Positions 16,394 through 24,780 of a stretch of DNA of 64,000 nt are shown here, one piece after another. Position 1 is the stretch's first letter, and each line of letters opens with the position of its first letter. The notes under the pieces are model-generated. The model was not told the origin of the DNA, did not search any database, and saw only the letters and a list, made by a program, of their open reading frames with translations. This DNA is from Miltoncostaea sp963762825 (GTDB lineage Bacteria > Actinomycetota > Thermoleophilia > Miltoncostaeales > Miltoncostaeaceae): assembly GCA_963762825.1 (NCBI GenBank), contig CAVXLZ010000002.1, positions 248,001-312,000 on the forward strand, given 5' to 3'. The position numbers and the translations under genes were made by a program.

Positions 16394-17491
16394 CTACCGT
16401 GATGCGGTCGCGGAGGCGCGGAACACCGCACCGAGCCGCTCCATGCCCTCCTCGATCTCTTCCGGACTCACCCCGCTGTACGCCAGCCGCAGCGTGCGCT
16501 CTCCGCCCTCGAGCACGCAGTCGCTGCCCTTGACGTAGGCGATGCCGGCGGTGCCGGCGGTCTCGAAGAGCGCATCGGCCGAGAGACCATCGGGAAGGGT
16601 GAGCCAACAGAAGAAGCCGCCGAGGGGCGGCACGCAGCGCGTGCCCTCGGGCATGTGGCGCATGCCGTGCATCATCGCGTCGCGTCGCTCCCTCATCAGG
16701 GCGGTGACGTGGGCGATATTGCCCGCGAGGTGCCCCCCGCGGATGAGCTGATGGACGGCGGCCTCCGAGAGCAGAGCCGGCGAGATGTAGGTGCGGGAGG
16801 CCGCCGCGGCGAGCGTGGCGGCGATCGCGGGCGGCGACACAAGGTAGCCGACTCGCAGCCCGGGAGCGACGGTCTTCGAGAAGGACGAGGTGAAGATGAC
16901 CCGGCCGGGATCGGCGATCTCCGCGAGCCCTGGAATCGGATCGCCCTCGAAACGGAGCTTGCCGTAGGGATCATCCTCGAGGATGAGGATGTCGTGGCGC
17001 TCGCACAGCTCGACGAGCGCGTGCCGACGCTCGGCCGACAGCGTGGCACCGGACGGGTTCTGGAAGTTCGGAATCGTGTACACGAGCTTCGGCGCGCGCC
17101 CTTCGGCGCACGCCTGCGCCAGGGCATCCACGACCATCCCGTCGTCGTCCACCGGAATCGGCAGGACCTCCATGTCGTGGAGGCGCAACTGCAGCAACGC
17201 CCGGTCGTACGTCGGGCTCTCCACGGCGACCAGGTCGCCGGGCGCGAGCATCGTCTCGAGGAGGAATACGAAGCCCTGGAGGGATCCGTTGGTCACGAGC
17301 ACCTGATCGGAGCTCGCTCCGTGCTCGGCCGCAAGGATCTCCCGGAGCGGCGGGTAGCCGTGGCCGGTCCCGTAGGAGAGGACGCGCACCGCGTCGGCCG
17401 CCAGCGCGTCGCGGGTACACGAGGCGATCAGGTCTCCGGAGAGGGCCTCGGGGCAAGGGGCCCCACGTGCAAAGGAGATCGTCGCCGCCAC
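16394..17491 (-). CDS. PLP-dependent aminotransferase (class I/II, LysN/Aro8-like)
   Basis: 365 residues from the GTG at 17491 (VAATISFARGAP). Fold-type I aminotransferase: GYPPLREILA, TNGSLQGFVFL, IPNFQNPSG (N145), LEDDPYG (D173/D174), and the PLP-binding K206 in SSFSKTVAPGLRVGY. The GYPPLR and NGSLQ signatures point to the 2-aminoadipate/aromatic aminotransferase branch related to MocR C-terminal domains. There is no DNA-binding domain here. The upstream in-frame extension is arginine-rich with no family match and was rejected. It heads the run ending in ligA. Confidence 0.87.
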   Translation of the reverse strand: MAATISFARGAPCPEALSGDLIASCTRDALAADAVRVLSYGTGHGYPPLREILAAEHGASSDQVLVTNGSLQGFVFLLETMLAPGDLVAVESPTYDRALLQLRLHDMEVLPIPVDDDGMVVDALAQACAEGRAPKLVYTIPNFQNPSGATLSAERRHALVELCERHDILILEDDPYGKLRFEGDPIPGLAEIADPGRVIFTSSFSKTVAPGLRVGYLVSPPAIAATLAAAASRTYISPALLSEAAVHQLIRGGHLAGNIAHVTALMRERRDAMMHGMRHMPEGTRCVPPLGGFFCWLTLPDGLSADALFETAGTAGIAYVKGSDCVLEGGERTLRLAYSGVSPEEIEEGMERLGAVFRASATASR

Positions 17492-17514
17492 GGGGGCGAA
17501 GTCTAGCCCACCCG

Positions 17515-19416
17515 CTAACGGAGCGCCGCGCGGGCCTTCGCTCTGGCCTTCGCGCGAGCCTTCGCCTTCAGCTTTGCCACCCGCTTGTTGTTCGCGAGCA
17601 GCGCCTTCGCGCTCGCGACGCAGAAGTTGCTGATGCCGAGCGGCTTCTTGGTGAAGGACGTGCGGGCGTAGGGCCATATCCGCCAGACATAGCACTGACC
17701 GGGCCGCATCTTCTTGCGCGGCAGGCGGTGGACCGTCCTCTTCGGGAAGACCGAGACGACCTTCACGATCGAGGGCGTCGCGGCGTTCTCGCGCTTGACG
17801 ACGCGGAAGACCTGAAGGTTGTAGAGCGTCGTGCCTCGAGGCCCCTTCTTCCAGCGCAGGAGCGGCCGCAGCGTGTTCAGCCGACGACCGGCGCGCGGGG
17901 TCAGGCGCTTCGCGTTCCGGCGCGGAAGCGGCGTCGCCTTCCTCGGCGAGGTGGCCGCCGTCCCAGGGGCGAGCAGGACGGTGAAGGCCTCCGTCGTGTT
18001 GCCGGACACGTTCCCGGCCGCATCGATCTGGGCGACGCGGAAGGTGTAGTCGCCCGACGGAAGGCCGGTCAGGTTGACCGAGGTCGCCACCGAGTCGGAG
18101 GGCCCCCTGACCGGTGCTCCGGCCGCGGTGACGACGCCCCATCGGGAGAAGGCTCCCGCCTCGGTGGCCCACGCGAAGATCGCTCCGCCGGTGGGCACCG
18201 GGGGCCGCGCGGTGATGACCGGCGGCGCGGGCGGCGCCGTGTTGACGGAGAAGCTCCTGCTGGTCTCCGGGCCGACGGCCCCGAGGCTCGTGACCTGCGA
18301 GACGCGGAAGGTGTAGTCACCGTCGGTGAGCGCGGCCAGGGTGACCTGGGTCGCGGCACCCTGCGCGGACTGGAGCGGCGCAGCATCTCCGGCGCGCGTG
18401 ACGTCCCACTCGAAGGCCGGCTGGTCGCCCGACCAGCCGAAGCTCGGAGTGCTGTCCCGCGTGGGGCCCGCCGGGCCGCTCGTGATCGCCGGAGCGGACG
18501 AGGGAGGCGAGGGGTCGATCGTGAGGACGCGCGCGCTGGAGACGAGGGAGTTGCCGGCCTTGTCGAAGAACTTCACGTACCAGCGGATCGCCACGCCCTC
18601 GGGAAGCGGCGCAGGGCGCACGTTCCGCTGGGTGGAGACGCTCGGATAGGCCGCGCTCGCGATCAGCTGATCGGAGGTGCCCGGCCAGCGGGCATACACC
18701 TCGGTGCGATCGCCCCCCGAGGTGGGATCGACGACCCTCGTCCAGGTGAACGTCGGCTCACCGGCCACGCGGGCGTTGTTGGAGGGGCTTGCGATGTACG
18801 GCGTGACCGTGCCGTTGTCGAAGTTGAACGCCGGGCTGACGCCCTCCGCGCTGACGTTCCCGGCACCGTCGGTGGCGGTCTGGCGGGCGCGAGCGCCGCG
18901 CTCGGCACGGGTGATGACCTGGTCCGGACACGAGGCGCCGGAGGGGTCCGAGCAACTCCACCTGACGGTCAGCGACCGATACCAGCCGTTGGTTCCGTTG
19001 GGCGGAGGGAGCGTGGTCGTCGGCGGTGCGGGGGGCGTGCGGTCGGCGCGGATCACCTGTGTGGAATAGGGACTGCGCGACACCACCAGCAGTCCATCGA
19101 TCTGCACGGCGCGCACCCGGAAGTAATGGACGCCCTCGGCGACGCCCGTCTGGAGGTGGGGCGAAGCGACCGGTGCCACCGGCGTCTCCCCGGCCGACCC
19201 GACCAGCCCGCCCTCGTATCCGATGATCGCTGCGCCCGGGTCGGGAGCGGCGGAGAAGGTGAAGGTCCAGTCGGTCGCCTGACTCGGGCTCGAGGGCGTC
19301 ACCGACAGGGAGGGGGCGGCGATCCCGAGCGCTGATGAGGAGGCGACCGCCAACCACGCCAATGCGAGCCCGAGCCACGCAATGGTTGCGGACGTGTGGT
19401 GGGTGATGCGCCTCAC
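17515..19416 (-). CDS. Secreted Ig/FN3-like repeat protein
   Basis: 633 residues. An N-terminal signal peptide (IAWLGLALAWLAVASSSALG) is followed by several beta-sandwich repeats. Two copies of a DGDYTFRVSQV/SGDYTFRVAQI strand and linkers ADRTPPAP, NTAPPAPP and DPSPPSSAP mark FN3/Ig-like domain borders. VATDGAGNVSAE-like and IDAAGNVSGNTTEAF strands recur. Residues ~500-610 form a different domain with two Cys (CYVWRIWPYA, NFCVAS). The C-terminus is a Lys/Arg/Ala tail (KAKARAKARAKARAALR) that could bind anionic wall polymers. It is probably a surface or matrix protein. Function is unknown. It lies next to another secreted protein gene. Confidence 0.75.
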   Translation of the reverse strand: MRRITHHTSATIAWLGLALAWLAVASSSALGIAAPSLSVTPSSPSQATDWTFTFSAAPDPGAAIIGYEGGLVGSAGETPVAPVASPHLQTGVAEGVHYFRVRAVQIDGLLVVSRSPYSTQVIRADRTPPAPPTTTLPPPNGTNGWYRSLTVRWSCSDPSGASCPDQVITRAERGARARQTATDGAGNVSAEGVSPAFNFDNGTVTPYIASPSNNARVAGEPTFTWTRVVDPTSGGDRTEVYARWPGTSDQLIASAAYPSVSTQRNVRPAPLPEGVAIRWYVKFFDKAGNSLVSSARVLTIDPSPPSSAPAITSGPAGPTRDSTPSFGWSGDQPAFEWDVTRAGDAAPLQSAQGAATQVTLAALTDGDYTFRVSQVTSLGAVGPETSRSFSVNTAPPAPPVITARPPVPTGGAIFAWATEAGAFSRWGVVTAAGAPVRGPSDSVATSVNLTGLPSGDYTFRVAQIDAAGNVSGNTTEAFTVLLAPGTAATSPRKATPLPRRNAKRLTPRAGRRLNTLRPLLRWKKGPRGTTLYNLQVFRVVKRENAATPSIVKVVSVFPKRTVHRLPRKKMRPGQCYVWRIWPYARTSFTKKPLGISNFCVASAKALLANNKRVAKLKAKARAKARAKARAALR

Positions 19417-19510
19417 GACGGGGCCGATTCTATGCTCGGAACGTCGATTCGCGAACTGCCCGAAGGGTTAGGCCTGGCGTCCCGATGTCAGTGCCGCGCC
19501 CGACACGGCA

Positions 19511-20854
19511 CTAACCGGCGACCGCGGGCTGAACCCGGCGCACGAGCGGGCGGAAGGCGGTCCGGGCGCGGGCGCCGACCATGCGGGCCCCCGTCGCGGT
19601 GACCCTGGCGATGTTGACGCGCGCGCCCCTTACCGAGGAGGTCGCGACCACCGTGACGATGATCGTGCGGGCCTGACCGGGGGCGAGTGTTCCGAGTCGG
19701 AAGGTCACCACGCCGCGGGTGAGGCTGCTCCGGCGCGACGCTCCCACGAATGCGACCCCGCGGGGGAGACGATCGCGGAGCACGACGTTGCGCAGGGTGA
19801 CCGTGCCCGGGTTCCGCACAACGATCGTGTAGTCGATCTGCGACAGGACGCGGGCCCGCGTGGGGCCGCGCTTGCTGATCGTGACCTTGGGGACCCCGAC
19901 CCCGGCCACCGGGACCGCGACCGGCGCGACCGGTGCGACCCGCGCGACGGGAGCCGGTGCCACGGGGGCGGCCGGTGCGGCCGTGAACACCACCGGCGTG
20001 GTCGCGGTGAGGGTCGTCGGCTCAGCGACCGCGGTCGGCTGGGGGCGGGTACGTGGATTGGTGGGGTTGATGTCGATGAGCCGCCCGTCGCCCGGGGTGC
20101 TCGCCGAGACGGAGACCGTCCCCGGCCCCGGGACCGTCACGGTCGCGGTGCCGAACCCGCCCGGACCGACCAGCACGTCGGAGGTCGAGAGCGAACCGGC
20201 CCCCTGCGAGACGGACAGGGTGACGAGGGTTCCGGGACGGGAGAAGACCGTGATCGTGGACGACGTGGCTCCCGCCGCGGGAACGACCGCGGAGAGGGAC
20301 AGGGACACGGGGGAGGCGGTGGCGGCGTTCGCCTCCTGGACGAGGGCCAGGGCCGCCGCGTTGAGGGCGGCGTCGTCGGTGGGGACGCTCGAGTTGATCT
20401 TCGGATCCACGAGGATCCAGGTCGCGACCTGGGCCGCCGCCGCGAGGCGCTGCTTCTCGGGTGTCGGGGAGCCGGTGGGCGTGCGGTTGAGGAGGATCCA
20501 GGTGAGTGCGCGCGCCGTCGGCGTCGCCGGGGGATCCTGGACCGTCGTCTCCACCGGCTCGGGGCTGGTGGAGAAGATCCTTCCGATGTCCGTGCAGAAG
20601 GCCGCATACGGGACGCCGTCGAGCGCGACACCGATCGTGCCCGCGCTGGCGCCGGTCGCGACGACGTCGCCTTGCGGGCCGAAGAGCGTGAGCCCGCCGG
20701 CGAGGATGTCCGGCGACGCCCCGGTCGGCTGGCCGACCCAGGTCTGGAGCGCGGGCGCCGCGGATGCCTGCCCGGCGAGCAGTCCTAACGCGAGAAGCGC
20801 GGCGGCGATCAATGCGGCGATACCGCGGCGTCGTACCCGTGTGTTGTGGTGCAT
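19511..20854 (-). CDS. Secreted protein: thioester-like domain plus DUF11 domain
   Basis: 447 residues from the ATG at 20854 (GGAG upstream; a GTG at 20881 would add nine residues). A signal peptide (AALIAAALLALGLLAGQASA) is followed by a domain with C87 in YAAFCTDIG and Q142 in AAAAQVATWILVD. The pairing of a (Y/F)CxD Cys with a QxAxW Gln is the signature of Cys-Gln thioester adhesin domains (TQXA), although the usual Thr before Gln is Ala. A Pro/Ala/Val-rich linker (VAPVAPVAVPVAG) leads to a C-terminal DUF11 repeat: SQIDYTIVVRNPGTVTLRNV, RDRLPRGVAFV and LAPGQARTIIV. There is no LPXTG. Likely surface adhesion; covalent chemistry is inferred only. Confidence 0.7.
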   Translation of the reverse strand: MHHNTRVRRRGIAALIAAALLALGLLAGQASAAPALQTWVGQPTGASPDILAGGLTLFGPQGDVVATGASAGTIGVALDGVPYAAFCTDIGRIFSTSPEPVETTVQDPPATPTARALTWILLNRTPTGSPTPEKQRLAAAAQVATWILVDPKINSSVPTDDAALNAAALALVQEANAATASPVSLSLSAVVPAAGATSSTITVFSRPGTLVTLSVSQGAGSLSTSDVLVGPGGFGTATVTVPGPGTVSVSASTPGDGRLIDINPTNPRTRPQPTAVAEPTTLTATTPVVFTAAPAAPVAPAPVARVAPVAPVAVPVAGVGVPKVTISKRGPTRARVLSQIDYTIVVRNPGTVTLRNVVLRDRLPRGVAFVGASRRSSLTRGVVTFRLGTLAPGQARTIIVTVVATSSVRGARVNIARVTATGARMVGARARTAFRPLVRRVQPAVAG

Positions 20855-20907
20855 CGCTTCCGCTCCACGCTCGTTTGGCACCGGAGCAAACCTCCAGATT
20901 CTGCACC

Positions 20908-21684
20908 CTAACCCGCAGAACCTCCCGATGCCAACTGCCGCGGGGCCGCGTCGTAGCCGACCGCCACCAGCGTCAGCGGGTGCGCCGGGGCCGTCGGGCC
21001 CGCAGCGCCCCGCGGGGCGCCCTCCAGGAGGGGAAGAATCCGTTCGCTCGACCAGTCTCCACGCCCCACCAGCAGCAGGGTGCCGACCACCACGCGCACC
21101 ATGTGCCGCAGGAACGCGTCCGCTTGGATCACGAGCACGAGCTCATCCCCGCGGGGGACCCAGGAGCAGGCGGTCACGGTGCGCTCGAAGAAGACGTGCT
21201 CGGTGCGCGTGGGGGTGAAGGCCCGCAGGTCGTGGCGTCCGACCAGGAGCGCGGCAGCCTCCTGCATCCGCTCCACCCGCAGGCCCCCGGGCACGTTCAG
21301 AACCCGCCCACGTCGCAGTGCCGAGGGTGGGCCGCAGAGAACGCGGTACTCGTACCGCCGCCAGCGGGCGTCACGCCGGGCATCGAAGTCGGGAGGGGCC
21401 TCGGCGACGCCCGCCACCGAGACGTCTGCCGGCAGCAGGCCCGCCAGCCCGCGCAGGAGCCGTGCCGGTGCGATGTCGCTCCGGGTGGCGAGGCTCACAA
21501 CCTGCCCGGATGCGTGTACGCCCGCGTCGGTCCGGCCCGCCACGGTGAGGCCGACCTTCTCCCGCAGCAGAACGGCGAGGACCGCCGAGAGCGCGCCCTC
21601 GACGGTCCTCAGCCCGGGTTGGGCGGCCCAGCCGGAGAAGCCCGCCCCGTCGTACTCCACATCGAGCCGCAGGACGCGGCGCAC
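20908..21684 (-). CDS. truA: tRNA pseudouridine(38-40) synthase
   Basis: 258 residues from a GTG one base after the rplQ stop. It converts U38-U40 of tRNA anticodon arms to pseudouridine. Family landmarks: VEYDGAGFSGWAAQPG at the start, the catalytic Asp in VAGRTDAGVHASGQV, RYEYRVL, and FLRHMVRVVVGTLL. The length is typical. truA directly after rplQ is a frequent arrangement at the end of the alpha operon in Firmicutes and Actinobacteria. Confidence 0.95.
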   Translation of the reverse strand: MRRVLRLDVEYDGAGFSGWAAQPGLRTVEGALSAVLAVLLREKVGLTVAGRTDAGVHASGQVVSLATRSDIAPARLLRGLAGLLPADVSVAGVAEAPPDFDARRDARWRRYEYRVLCGPPSALRRGRVLNVPGGLRVERMQEAAALLVGRHDLRAFTPTRTEHVFFERTVTACSWVPRGDELVLVIQADAFLRHMVRVVVGTLLLVGRGDWSSERILPLLEGAPRGAAGPTAPAHPLTLVAVGYDAAPRQLASGGSAG

Positions 21685-21685
21685 T

Positions 21686-22063
21686 TTACGCCGGGGTGGG
21701 GGCCCCGACGTCCCGCGTCAATTCGAGCAGCACCATCGGAGCCGCGTCGCCCTGACGCGGGCCCAGCTTCAGCACGCGGGTGTAGCCGCCCTGGACGTCG
21801 TCGAACGCCGGCCCGATGACGTCGAACAGGCGGTAGGTGACGTCCTTGTTGCGCAAGAGGGAGATCGCCTGGCGACGCGAGTGGAGGGTGTTCTCCTTGG
21901 CGAGCGTGATCGCCTTCTCGGCGACGCCCCGCGCGAGGCGGGCCTTGGCCTCGGTGGTCTGGATGCGCCCGTGCGTGAGGAGGGCCGTGGCGAGATTCGA
22001 CGCCAGCGCCTTCCGGTGCGAGGGGCTCCTGTTGAGCTTTGGTCCTTGGTTACGGTGGCGCAC
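21686..22063 (-). CDS. rplQ: 50S ribosomal protein L17
   Basis: 125 residues, GTG start. The conserved N-terminus RHRNQGPKLNRSPSHRKALA and the C-terminal LGPRQGDAAPMVLLEL identify bL17, which lines the polypeptide exit region. It is somewhat longer than the minimal ~116-residue form. Located 25 bases after rpoA as usual. Confidence 0.97.
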   Translation of the reverse strand: MRHRNQGPKLNRSPSHRKALASNLATALLTHGRIQTTEAKARLARGVAEKAITLAKENTLHSRRQAISLLRNKDVTYRLFDVIGPAFDDVQGGYTRVLKLGPRQGDAAPMVLLELTRDVGAPTPA

Positions 22064-22088
22064 GGTGGTCTCCCGTTCTGAGGAGGAC

Positions 22089-23030
22089 TCAGTCCTCGTC
22101 GCTGCGGAGGCCGAGGCCGTGCGCAGCGAGGTTCTCCTTGACCTCTTCGATGCTCTTCTTGCCGAAGTTCGGGATGGCCGAGAGCTCGGCCTCCGTCTTC
22201 GAGATCAGGTCGCCGATGGTCTCGACTCCCACACGCTTGAGGCAGTTGTAGGAGCGCACTCCGAGCTCCAGCTCCTCGATCATGATGTCGTGCATCCCGC
22301 CGCCGACGGGGGGCTCCTCGACGACCGGTTCGCCGAGCACCTTGGTGCTCTCGGGGTCGGCGAAGATGGCGAGGCGGCCGATGAGGGTAACCGCTGCCTC
22401 CGAGAGCGCCGCCCTCGGGTTGACGCTGCCGTCGGTCTGGATCTCGAGGGTGAGCTTGTCGTAGTCGGTGCGCTGGCCGACACGGGCCGCGCCGATCTCG
22501 TACCGCACCCGCCGGACCGGGGAGAAGTTCGAATCGACCGGGATCACGCCGATCGTGGTGCCCGGACCCTTGTTCAGCTCCGCGGGCACGTAGCCGCGCC
22601 CGCGGGCGATCATGAGCACCATGTCGAGGCGGTGGCCGGCCTCGAGGTTGCCGATCTCCAGCTCCGGGTTGAGGATCTCGAGGTCCGCCGGAGCGGAGAT
22701 GTCGCCCGCCGTGACCGTGCCGGGGCCGACCTTCGAGAGCTCGACCTCGATCTCGCCGATCTCCCCGTGCAGGCGGCAGACCAGCTCGCGCAGGTTGAGG
22801 ATGACGTCGGTCACGTCCTCGCGGAGCCCGGGGATCGTGGTGAACTCATGCTGGACGCCCTCGACGCGCACCGAGGTGACGGCGGCGCCCTCGAGGGACG
22901 AGAGCAGAACGCGGCGCAGGCTGTTGCCGTAGGTGTGTCCGAAGCCGCGGTCGAGCGGCTCCACCTCGAAGCGACCGACGGTGTCGCTGATGGGGTCGTA
23001 GGTCATGCGGGGCGACTGGATGTCGAGCAC
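22089..23030 (-). CDS. rpoA: DNA-directed RNA polymerase subunit alpha
   Basis: 313 residues from the GTG at 23030, preceded by AGAGGG. N-terminal domain: FEVEPLDRGFGHTYGNSLRRVLLSSLEGAAV, the dimerisation and assembly core. A flexible linker (EEPPVGGG) leads to the C-terminal domain, LELGVRSYNCLKRVG and ETIGDLISKTEAEL, the UP-element- and activator-binding HhH fold. The upstream in-frame extension lacks family similarity. It sits between rpsD and rplQ. Confidence 0.97.
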   Translation of the reverse strand: MLDIQSPRMTYDPISDTVGRFEVEPLDRGFGHTYGNSLRRVLLSSLEGAAVTSVRVEGVQHEFTTIPGLREDVTDVILNLRELVCRLHGEIGEIEVELSKVGPGTVTAGDISAPADLEILNPELEIGNLEAGHRLDMVLMIARGRGYVPAELNKGPGTTIGVIPVDSNFSPVRRVRYEIGAARVGQRTDYDKLTLEIQTDGSVNPRAALSEAAVTLIGRLAIFADPESTKVLGEPVVEEPPVGGGMHDIMIEELELGVRSYNCLKRVGVETIGDLISKTEAELSAIPNFGKKSIEEVKENLAAHGLGLRSDED

Positions 23031-23148
23031 GTGATTTCCCTCTTCTCCGGCATCCGCCGGATCGTTGTACTGACGCGGTCCGTGGGCCTGCGCCTCGGCG
23101 TGCCGTCCGCGCGTCACGGACGGTGCCATCGCGCTGGGCCCGGGCCGT

Positions 23149-23751
23149 TTACTTCGAGTAGAGCTCCACGATGAGCTGCTCGCTCACGGGGGTGTCGATC
23201 TCCGAGCGCTCGGGGGTCTTGAGGACCTTCCCGTTGAGTGCGTCGTAGTCGGCCTGGAGCCAGGGGGCCACGGAGGCCACGAGCTCGGTCGCCGCGCGGA
23301 CGACGCCCTCGGCGCTGGACCCCTGCTTCAGGGTGATGACGTCGTCGGCCTTCACCTGGTAGCTCGGGATGTCCACCTTCTTCCCGTTCACCCGGAAGTG
23401 GCCGTGGTTGACGAGCTGGCGCGACTGGCGCCGCGTCGCCGCGAAGCCGAGCCGGTAGACCACGTTGTCGAGACGCATCTCGAGCATGCGGAGCAGGTTC
23501 TCGCCGGTGATGCCGGGCTGGCGGCTCGCCTTGGCGTAGTAGCGGCGGAACTGCTTCTCGAGCACGCCGTAGAAGCGGCGTGTCTTCTGCTTCTCGCGCA
23601 GCTGGAGGAGGTACTCGCTCTGGCGGATACGGCCGCGCCCGTGCTCGCCGGGCGGGTACGGGCGCCGATCGAGGTACTTCTGCGCCTTGTCGGTGAGGGC
23701 GACGCCCTCGCGACGCGACTGCTTGATGGCGGGGCCGGTGTAGCGCGCCAC
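23149..23751 (-). CDS. rpsD: 30S ribosomal protein S4
   Basis: 200 residues from the GTG at 23751. It binds 16S rRNA early in 30S assembly. KAQKYLDRRPYPPGEHGRGR and the S4 RNA-binding domain (LEMRLDNVVYRLGFAATRRQSRQLVNHGHF) are present. The N-terminal zinc-binding cysteines of some S4 proteins are absent, so this is the zinc-free form. Confidence 0.97.
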   Translation of the reverse strand: MARYTGPAIKQSRREGVALTDKAQKYLDRRPYPPGEHGRGRIRQSEYLLQLREKQKTRRFYGVLEKQFRRYYAKASRQPGITGENLLRMLEMRLDNVVYRLGFAATRRQSRQLVNHGHFRVNGKKVDIPSYQVKADDVITLKQGSSAEGVVRAATELVASVAPWLQADYDALNGKVLKTPERSEIDTPVSEQLIVELYSK

Positions 23752-23753
23752 GG

Positions 23754-24152
23754 CTAGACCCGCCGCCGCTTGCGGGGGCGGCATCCGTTGTGGGGCACGG
23801 GCGAGACGTCGGTCACCGAGGCGACCTCGATGCCCGCGGCCTGGAGCGAGCGGATCGCGGTCTCACGGCCGGACCCGGGCCCCTTCACGAACACGTCGAC
23901 CTTCTGGAGGCCGTGCTCCATCCCCTTGCGCGCGGCCGAGTCGGCGGTGACCTGGGCGGCGAACGGAGTGCTCTTGCGCGAGCCCTTGAAGCCCGCCGAG
24001 CCGGCCGTCTCCCACGCGATCACGTTCCCCTGCTTGTCGGTCAGGGTCACGATCGTGTTGTTGAACGACGTCTTGATGTGGGCGTTGCCCACGGGGATGT
24101 TCTTGCGCGTGCGCCGACGTGTGCGGCCACGGGTCACCTTCTGGCGTGCCAA
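23754..24152 (-). CDS. rpsK: 30S ribosomal protein S11
   Basis: 132 residues from a TTG with GAGGA nine bases upstream. A platform protein contacting the mRNA exit. Recognisable segments are GNAHIKTSFNNTIVTLTD, GFKGSRKSTPFAAQ, VFVKGPGSGRETAIR, and the invariant ending PHNGCRPRKRRRV. It lies between rpsM and rpsD. Confidence 0.97.
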   Translation of the reverse strand: MARQKVTRGRTRRRTRKNIPVGNAHIKTSFNNTIVTLTDKQGNVIAWETAGSAGFKGSRKSTPFAAQVTADSAARKGMEHGLQKVDVFVKGPGSGRETAIRSLQAAGIEVASVTDVSPVPHNGCRPRKRRRV

Positions 24153-24193
24153 CGCGTTCCTCGGTCCTGTCTGGGGTTCTCGGCCTTCGGCCC

Positions 24194-24565
24194 TTAGGCC
24201 TTGCGCTGCTTGCTGACGGTGCGCTTCGGGCCCTTGCGCGTGCGCGCGTTGGTCCTCGTGCGCTGGCCGCGCACCGGGAGCCCGCGCCGGTGGCGCAGGC
24301 CTCGGTAGCAGCCGATCTCCATGAGGCGCTTCATGTCGTTGGAGCGCTCGCGGCGCAGGTCGCCCTCGACGATGAGCGTCTTCTCGATGACGTCGCGCAG
24401 ACGCCCGACCTCTTCCTCGGTGAGGTCCCGCACGTAGGTGTCGCGGTTGATGCCCGTCTGCTCGAGGATCTTGTTGGCCGTCGGCCGTCCGATCCCGAAG
24501 ACGTAGGTGAGCCCGATCTCGACCCGCTTCTCGCGCGGGATGTTGACTCCGGCGATGCGCGCCAT
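24194..24565 (-). CDS. rpsM: 30S ribosomal protein S13
   Basis: 123 residues from the ATG at 24565, which shares its A with the rpmJ stop (TGATG). A head protein contacting P-site tRNA and the 50S. MARIAGVNIPREKRVEIGL, TYVFGIGRPTANKIL and the basic tail RGLPVRGQRTRTNARTRKG are diagnostic. An in-frame extension upstream covers rpmJ in another frame and is not used. Confidence 0.97.
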   Translation of the reverse strand: MARIAGVNIPREKRVEIGLTYVFGIGRPTANKILEQTGINRDTYVRDLTEEEVGRLRDVIEKTLIVEGDLRRERSNDMKRLMEIGCYRGLRHRRGLPVRGQRTRTNARTRKGPKRTVSKQRKA

Positions 24566-24678
24566 CAGCCCTGCGTCTGCTTGTGGCGGGCGTTCTGGCA
24601 GATGACGAGAACCTTGCCGTGCCGCTTGATGACGCGGCACTTCTCGCAGATCGGCTTCACGGATGCTCGGACCTTCAC
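24565..24678 (-). CDS. rpmJ: 50S ribosomal protein L36
   Basis: 37 residues from a GTG at 24678. The zinc ribbon is intact: C-x2-C in KPICEKCRVI and C-x4-H in ICQNARHKQ, so this is the zinc-bound (C+) form. The TGA overlaps the rpsM ATG by one base. The usual upstream neighbour infA is missing: only about 100 non-coding bases separate rpmJ from the secreted-protein gene. Confidence 0.95.
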   Translation of the reverse strand: MKVRASVKPICEKCRVIKRHGKVLVICQNARHKQTQG

Positions 24679-24780
24679 GGATCATCCCCTCTAGGCGCGG
24701 GCATGCTCACGGGAACCTCCCGCGAGCGGTCCGGAAGGATAGCACGGGGCGTTCCGGGGATGTTGGCCCGCTCCGGCGGT

